From Candidatus Thorarchaeota archaeon (GTDB lineage: Archaea; Asgardarchaeota; Thorarchaeia; Thorarchaeales; Thorarchaeaceae), in the NCBI GenBank assembly GCA_029855925.1, contig JAGSHP010000335.1, positions 1-18,199 of the forward strand: a stretch of 18,199 nt of DNA, in the 5' to 3' direction. A model generated the notes under the pieces. It searched no databases, was not told the origin of the DNA, and saw nothing but the letters and a program-made list of their open reading frames with translations. This document shows, piece after piece, positions 14,143 through 18,199 of this stretch (positions within the stretch are counted from its first letter, which is position 1; each line of letters begins with the position of its first letter). The position numbers were made by a program, and so were the translations under genes.

Positions 14143-17100
14143 CTAAGTCACTGTCAATAGGAGCGTCTGCTGGTCCACGATGCCATCCTCTGTGCGAAGA
14201 GTGACTACTACCAAGTATGTAGCTAGCACTAGTCCCTCGTGTAGCAATGCTGTGACCTGAGGTGACGTGCCGTAGACGTCGCCAGCTCCGACTGTGCCAA
14301 TGTCCAGGACGAATGTCATGTTCTGCGCATATACATTCGGTGTGACCTCACTGCCGTGCCAGAACACTGAGAAGTTACCGGTCGCCACAGCTATGTCCAC
14401 ATAGAGATGGTGACTGACATTGTCGTTGTTGCGTAGCATCATGTCCAGGCTTGAGAACTCTCCGGAACTGATGGTGACAGGATTGAACTGCATACTCTCG
14501 ATCCCCACCTCACCGGACTCAACGACAGTCTGATTGAGGAGACCGAACATCTTGTAGTATGCCTCTACGACGTTGTTACCCAGCTGGACCCGCTCACCGG
14601 TCTCGGCATCAACGAGGCCCACACCTCCCAGCTTCTCTATGACGCGATTCGTTGAGGTCTCGACCTCAAGAAATACGGGGATGACATAGAAGAGGTCGCC
14701 ACCAAGATGATAGAGGAGCCGATTGCCATACCTATGCGATCCCCACAACTGGAGTTGTGTTCGTACCTCATCATTGGTCTCAAACGCCTGAACTGCCGCT
14801 GACGGACCCAGCAGCGTGGACATGCCAACCTGTCCAGATCCATAGAACACGAGATTCCCGAACTGTTTGTTGCCGCAGCCCATCACGTAGATTCCTGCGA
14901 GGTTTCTGCCTGCAGAATCACGGAACTCGGCATTGTGCATTGCCACGAACCTGTCCTGCCCAGCAATTCGCATGATGATGTATCTGGTGTCTGAGCCTGC
15001 TGGTGACTCGTGAAAGTCCACCCCGCTCTTGAAGTCGAATCCGTCGGTCACATGGTAGATGTAGGCAACATCAAGCTGCCGCTCGTACAGGTCCTCAGGC
15101 CACTTCATCTGCGACTTGAGCCACTCAGGTGCCTCCTGCCAGGGATAGTAGCCCATGTACGTCCGGTCGATGAAGAATGAGGTCTCATTCTCGCTCGGAG
15201 CCTTGTAGAAACTCAACTCTCCATCCTCGATTCCCACCAGAACGACTCCCAGAAACCGGAGATAGTTCTCATGCGCATACCCTGTGGCAAGGGGATAGTC
15301 AATGAACACAGAGACCGCATAGTAGATGTTGCCAGTCGTGTCGACAACAATGTAGGGGTCAGAGTCGGTGGTCAGCCCCTGAAGAAGGATCGACTGAACA
15401 CGGTCCTCAATGTTCCTTGCCACCAGCATGTCCATGTCACGACCCATGAAGGACCAAGCCTCTGGTCCCATGGACATGATGTAGAATGTGGACTCGAATC
15501 CGCGCAGAGTATAGTCGGGGACTCCATTGAACGAGTAGTTCCCGACCTCCTCGAAACCGGGGACATTGACAAAGGATACGTCATCGAATCCATTGCCCTC
15601 GCCGTAGTAGAAGTTGATTGGATCACTCCGGTTGAACAGCGAGATAAGATCGGTGTGCTCGATGATGTCTCCGCTGTACGCATCAAGTACAACAAGCCCC
15701 TCGGTGTGCGTATAGTAGAGATGCTGATTGATGAAGTTCGTCGTGATCGTGTCATAGTCAAAGGTCAGCGGGGCGATCCAGTACTCGTGACCGCCAAGAT
15801 AGACGATGTCCGAGTCAGCCAGTTGCATCCAGTTCGTACCAATCTGGTTCTTCATCCGCAGATAGCTCGCGGTCTGGTCCCACTGGCGCACAGTGGTCAG
15901 AAACTCAACCTCACTCTGTGGAGTTGCATTTGATGTGAGGTCCTCAAGAGTCAGCTCCTGCATGCCGTCAAGCCCAGCCGCCCAGTTGGTGATGGCGATC
16001 TCCTTCTTGGTCTCGTAGTTGAACTTCCAGTCGATGTACTTGTCGCCCGACATCTGTATCCCATAGTACGTCGCCTGAATGACGGGGAGGAGACTCACCA
16101 TTATTATGAGGATGACAGCGAGTGTCGCGTATCGTCGAGGGTAACCTTTGAAGGGCATCATCTGTTCCATCTTCAGGCGCCGAAGCTCGTCTGCTATGAA
16201 CCGGCGGTCCTGCATCAGGAGATTCACCCGTCGAGTATAGTCCTCGGGGTCCATTGCGCCGGACTCGTACTCCTGTCTGAGAGAGATGAGTTCGCCCTGT
16301 AGACGTGCATAGTCCTCCTCAAGACTGGAGATCTTGCTTCGGAGCCGCTGGGCGATCGGTCCCGCCCTCACTCTCATGGTAGTGAAGAGAATTGAGCCAA
16401 AAATACATCCCACCAGCGCGATGATCAGGGACAGATAGGTCATCCATGTTCCTGCGTTGACCGTCCACATCGGTACAGAGAGTATCTCGAGGAGAATGAG
16501 AAAGATTGCAACAATCAGCCCCTTTGACAAGATCACGTAGAGGTCACGCCGCGCCTTCATCATCTCAGCGGCAAAGAGCAGTGCAAATCGAGCAGCAGTC
16601 ATCACGATGAATGTGCTCACAAGACCGAGATACAGCTGATAGGCCTCCATGGCGGGAACAAGGTCAACCACCGTCTGAGCTGCGGCATTGGGAATGAATG
16701 GCAGAGCGAACATGGTCGAGAGTTGACCAGCACTGAGCGAGATCGAGCCATCGCCCATGAGCATCATCAGGAATGCAACGTTCTGCCCGGTGAGCGCGTA
16801 TCCGCCAATGGACATGTAGAATCCAAAGAAGGCGAATATCTCAAAGCATCGCCAGATGACGGCACTTCGAAAGTCAAGGCGAGGCGTCGAGGGCGTATTC
16901 TCAGTGAGGGCTGTGATGAACGTGATAAATGTAGATCTCTGAGGCAGAGTGATCACACTAAGAATCGTCAAGAGAATAGAGGCAGAGAAGAGGTTGTTAC
17001 GTAGGCTCCAGGTAGCCCAGTAGTCAACACCAGCCTTGCTTGAGTACGTGGTCTGGTAGATCTTCTGGGACAACCACCAGCCATAGAAGGACCCACCTAT

Positions 17101-17196
17101 GAACAGGGCAATCAGACCCACAATAAGCAGTACGAAGAGAAGTCGAGCCTTTCTCACATCTTTCACCTTTGAGCGACCAAGCTCATCTTCCGTCAT
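14143..17196 (-). CDS. UPF0182 (COG1615) family membrane protein with coiled coil and C-terminal beta domain
   Basis: 1017 residues. The N-terminal part has about seven transmembrane helices (roughly 19-40, 62-83, 112-137, 185-208, 222-243, 252-272 and 356-378). Before the last one is a charged segment (about 280-345) predicted as cytoplasmic coiled coil. Residues 400-870 form a large extracytoplasmic region with family marks: QHLYYTHTEGLVVLDA (491-506), FYYGEGNGF, DSDPYIVVDTTGNIYYAV (611-628), FGNLVFYGSGQVGMSTLLGP (779-798) and GNRLLYHLGGDLFYVIPVFL (824-843). These match the UPF0182 pattern of HLVYTHGYGV, dPYxVv and GN-LL-(x)n-YVxPvYL. Residues ~900-1017 are Ser/Thr- and valine-rich and look like an added Ig-like beta domain. 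Function of the family is unknown. Start ATG 17196 has little ribosome site. It is convergent with the OsmC-like gene and divergent from the secreted protein. Confidence 0.85.
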   Translation of the reverse strand: MTEDELGRSKVKDVRKARLLFVLLIVGLIALFIGGSFYGWWLSQKIYQTTYSSKAGVDYWATWSLRNNLFSASILLTILSVITLPQRSTFITFITALTENTPSTPRLDFRSAVIWRCFEIFAFFGFYMSIGGYALTGQNVAFLMMLMGDGSISLSAGQLSTMFALPFIPNAAAQTVVDLVPAMEAYQLYLGLVSTFIVMTAARFALLFAAEMMKARRDLYVILSKGLIVAIFLILLEILSVPMWTVNAGTWMTYLSLIIALVGCIFGSILFTTMRVRAGPIAQRLRSKISSLEEDYARLQGELISLRQEYESGAMDPEDYTRRVNLLMQDRRFIADELRRLKMEQMMPFKGYPRRYATLAVILIIMVSLLPVIQATYYGIQMSGDKYIDWKFNYETKKEIAITNWAAGLDGMQELTLEDLTSNATPQSEVEFLTTVRQWDQTASYLRMKNQIGTNWMQLADSDIVYLGGHEYWIAPLTFDYDTITTNFINQHLYYTHTEGLVVLDAYSGDIIEHTDLISLFNRSDPINFYYGEGNGFDDVSFVNVPGFEEVGNYSFNGVPDYTLRGFESTFYIMSMGPEAWSFMGRDMDMLVARNIEDRVQSILLQGLTTDSDPYIVVDTTGNIYYAVSVFIDYPLATGYAHENYLRFLGVVLVGIEDGELSFYKAPSENETSFFIDRTYMGYYPWQEAPEWLKSQMKWPEDLYERQLDVAYIYHVTDGFDFKSGVDFHESPAGSDTRYIIMRIAGQDRFVAMHNAEFRDSAGRNLAGIYVMGCGNKQFGNLVFYGSGQVGMSTLLGPSAAVQAFETNDEVRTQLQLWGSHRYGNRLLYHLGGDLFYVIPVFLEVETSTNRVIEKLGGVGLVDAETGERVQLGNNVVEAYYKMFGLLNQTVVESGEVGIESMQFNPVTISSGEFSSLDMMLRNNDNVSHHLYVDIAVATGNFSVFWHGSEVTPNVYAQNMTFVLDIGTVGAGDVYGTSPQVTALLHEGLVLATYLVVVTLRTEDGIVDQQTLLLTVT

Positions 17197-17416
17197 GAAC
17201 CCATATGAGAGTTCCTAATCGTGTCAGGATTCTCGTCGTCAAACGCCAGCCAGTCTGAAGCGAGTAGGCGAGGCTCGTCAATTTCAATCTTTAAACTGAC
17301 AATAAACTATCTTCAAGGCTTTGACAACCCCATAACCGAGATTTTCTACGAGGTGGGACTATTCTTTCAAAGAATCGTTATATAAGCACCGTAGGAGGAG
17401 TTGCTAGGTGTAACAG
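17197..17416. other. Divergent intergenic region
   Basis: 220 bases between the UPF0182 gene and the secreted-protein gene. Plus-strand promoter at 17378-17386 (listed separately). On the minus strand AT-rich sequence around 17285-17310 (containing GTTTAAAG and GTTTATTG) could hold the UPF0182 promoter, leaving a leader of about 70 bases. No RNA gene or repeat seen. Confidence 0.45.
17378..17386 (+). promoter_or_regulatory. Strong TATA box of the secreted-protein gene
   Basis: TTATATAAG is a near-ideal archaeal TATA box. Transcription would start near 17407-17410, only 7-10 bases before TTG 17417. The GGAGGAG at 17394-17400 would then lie upstream of the transcript start and not act in translation; AGGTG (17406-17410) may. 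Confidence 0.6.
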
Positions 17417-18199
17417 TTGAAACTCAAATCAACAATCATGACAATATTACTATTCTCGCTCTTGGTGATGGGTGTCGGAACGATTCCGGCCAGCGCTCAC
17501 GGCGAGAACGGGGATGATGACCACCAGATGCCGGGGATGCCAGTGGCTCCATGGTTTCCGTGGTTTCCCGGATGGCCTGGAACGACGGACATGGACGACA
17601 TGCCGCACTATCAGATGAGCGACGAGGCTGTCTGGATCTCTTCGGATACCATGACCATCATGGCAATGGAGGAGATGCCGGCGCTGCACTTCTGGTATTC
17701 CAATGACAACAATGGCAGCATGGCGAGGTTCATGGCAGCCTACGGGATGATCGCGGAGTTCGATGATACTAACGGCGATGGTGCATTTCAGTTTGAAGAG
17801 GCGCTATACTATGCCCCGCTGGGTGCCTATGAGTGGAGCGTCCAGTCAGGGAGTGTCGTTGATGAGAACGGTACGACAACTGAGGTCTGGCTCAAGTACA
17901 CAAAGGGTGGCGTCAGAGCTGATGCAGACGAGGACCACCACATGATGTACGGTACGGGAATCATGCCACACATGTATCTCGAAGGCGCAGATGTGGAGCG
18001 CTTTGCTGATACAACAATCCAACTCTGGGCTCGGCTCTACTATGATGACTACAACGGAACCGTCGAGGACTCGAACGGTGTCCAAGCGACATACACCGTG
18101 GCTGGAGGCTCAGAACTGAAGGTGGACATCGAGATCGGTAACTTTCCATTCTCGACCAATGGTTCCATGGCTGCGATACAGACCATGCTGAACGAGAAC
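17417..18199 (+). CDS. Secreted Met/His-rich protein with EF-hand loop (partial, C-terminus beyond window)
   Basis: I translated it by hand as 261 open codons running off the window. The start is TTG 17417, which supplies the basic n-region KLKS of a signal peptide; the first ATG (17438) would leave no positive charge. A hydrophobic core (LLFSLLVMGVG) and a PASA-H cleavage site near residue 27 follow, so the protein is exported. The mature part opens acidic (ENGDDDH), then has a Pro/Trp repeat (APWFPWFPGWPG). It is unusually rich in Met and His. Residues 117-128 form a perfect EF-hand loop, D-T-N-G-D-G-A-F-Q-F-E-E, with calcium ligands at 1, 3, 5 and 12. The 3' part alternates beta-type segments (TTIQLWARLYYDDY, LKVDIEIGNF). 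I do not recognise a family. Calcium binding is well supported by the loop; other metal binding is a guess. Confidence 0.75.
   Translation, partial: MKLKSTIMTILLFSLLVMGVGTIPASAHGENGDDDHQMPGMPVAPWFPWFPGWPGTTDMDDMPHYQMSDEAVWISSDTMTIMAMEEMPALHFWYSNDNNGSMARFMAAYGMIAEFDDTNGDGAFQFEEALYYAPLGAYEWSVQSGSVVDENGTTTEVWLKYTKGGVRADADEDHHMMYGTGIMPHMYLEGADVERFADTTIQLWARLYYDDYNGTVEDSNGVQATYTVAGGSELKVDIEIGNFPFSTNGSMAAIQTMLNEN

Noticed and set aside
15271..15933. 220-residue plus-strand frame opposite the UPF0182 gene
   Set aside because: Antisense shadow of a long, motif-bearing gene; no ribosome site or plausible protein features.
1..18199. CRISPR array, insertion sequence, integrase or rRNA
   Set aside because: No regularly spaced repeats, no transposase or integrase motifs, no paired terminal repeats around the AT-rich stretch, and no rRNA-like sequence were seen by eye.

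Overview
The window looks like part of an archaeal chromosome, possibly from an Asgard (Thorarchaeota-like) lineage. The support is indirect. TATA-like boxes rather than -35/-10 promoters precede several genes. Shine-Dalgarno sequences of GGAGG type recur, with some GTG and TTG starts. A complex I/Mrp-type antiporter operon carries its J subunit as two genes, as in archaeal Fpo/Nuo clusters. The lineage is an inference; there is no rRNA or other phylogenetic marker here.

Layout. (1) 1-1678, minus strand: the N-terminal ~443 residues of an FGGY sugar/polyol kinase, cut by the window edge, with a small GIY-YIG nuclease-domain protein upstream of it. (2) 1756-3673, plus strand: three membrane-protein genes, namely a ~347-aa polytopic protein, a 61-aa two-helix protein, and an overlapping 206-aa polytopic protein with faint resemblance to carotenoid hydratases. 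(3) About 3674-6390: a visibly AT-richer stretch unlike its neighbours. It starts with ~600 bases without a convincing gene but with a run of adjacent hairpins (3768-3867). It then has a TATA box, a 74-aa unknown protein and a ~0.5-kb-to-1.5-kb second gene whose reading frame is split at a run of nine A. A -1 shift exactly in an in-register A AAA AAG heptamer joins a P-loop-like N-terminus to the 475-aa body, which ends in a nucleoside 2-deoxyribosyltransferase-like region. This two-gene unit is the best candidate for an undescribed system. (4) 6401-12456, minus strand: a tightly overlapped six-gene operon (J-N, J-C, K, L, M, N-like) encoding the proton/sodium-pumping membrane arm of a complex I-like or Mrp/group-4-hydrogenase-like complex. 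The electron-input subunits (A-D, H, I) are not here. Some subunits look Nuo-like (L, M) and others Mrp/Mbh-like (K, the last subunit). (5) 12584-14078, plus strand: a GalE-type nucleotide-sugar epimerase and an OsmC/Ohr-type peroxidase-like protein. (6) 14143-17196, minus strand: a 1017-aa UPF0182 (COG1615) membrane protein with a cytoplasmic coiled-coil segment and an extra beta-rich C-terminus. (7) 17417 to the right edge, plus strand: a secreted Met/His/Trp-rich protein with a perfect EF-hand loop, cut by the window.

The housekeeping genes are intact. The kinase and the secreted protein are incomplete only because the window ends. No rRNA, tRNA, CRISPR array, insertion sequence or integrase was found.
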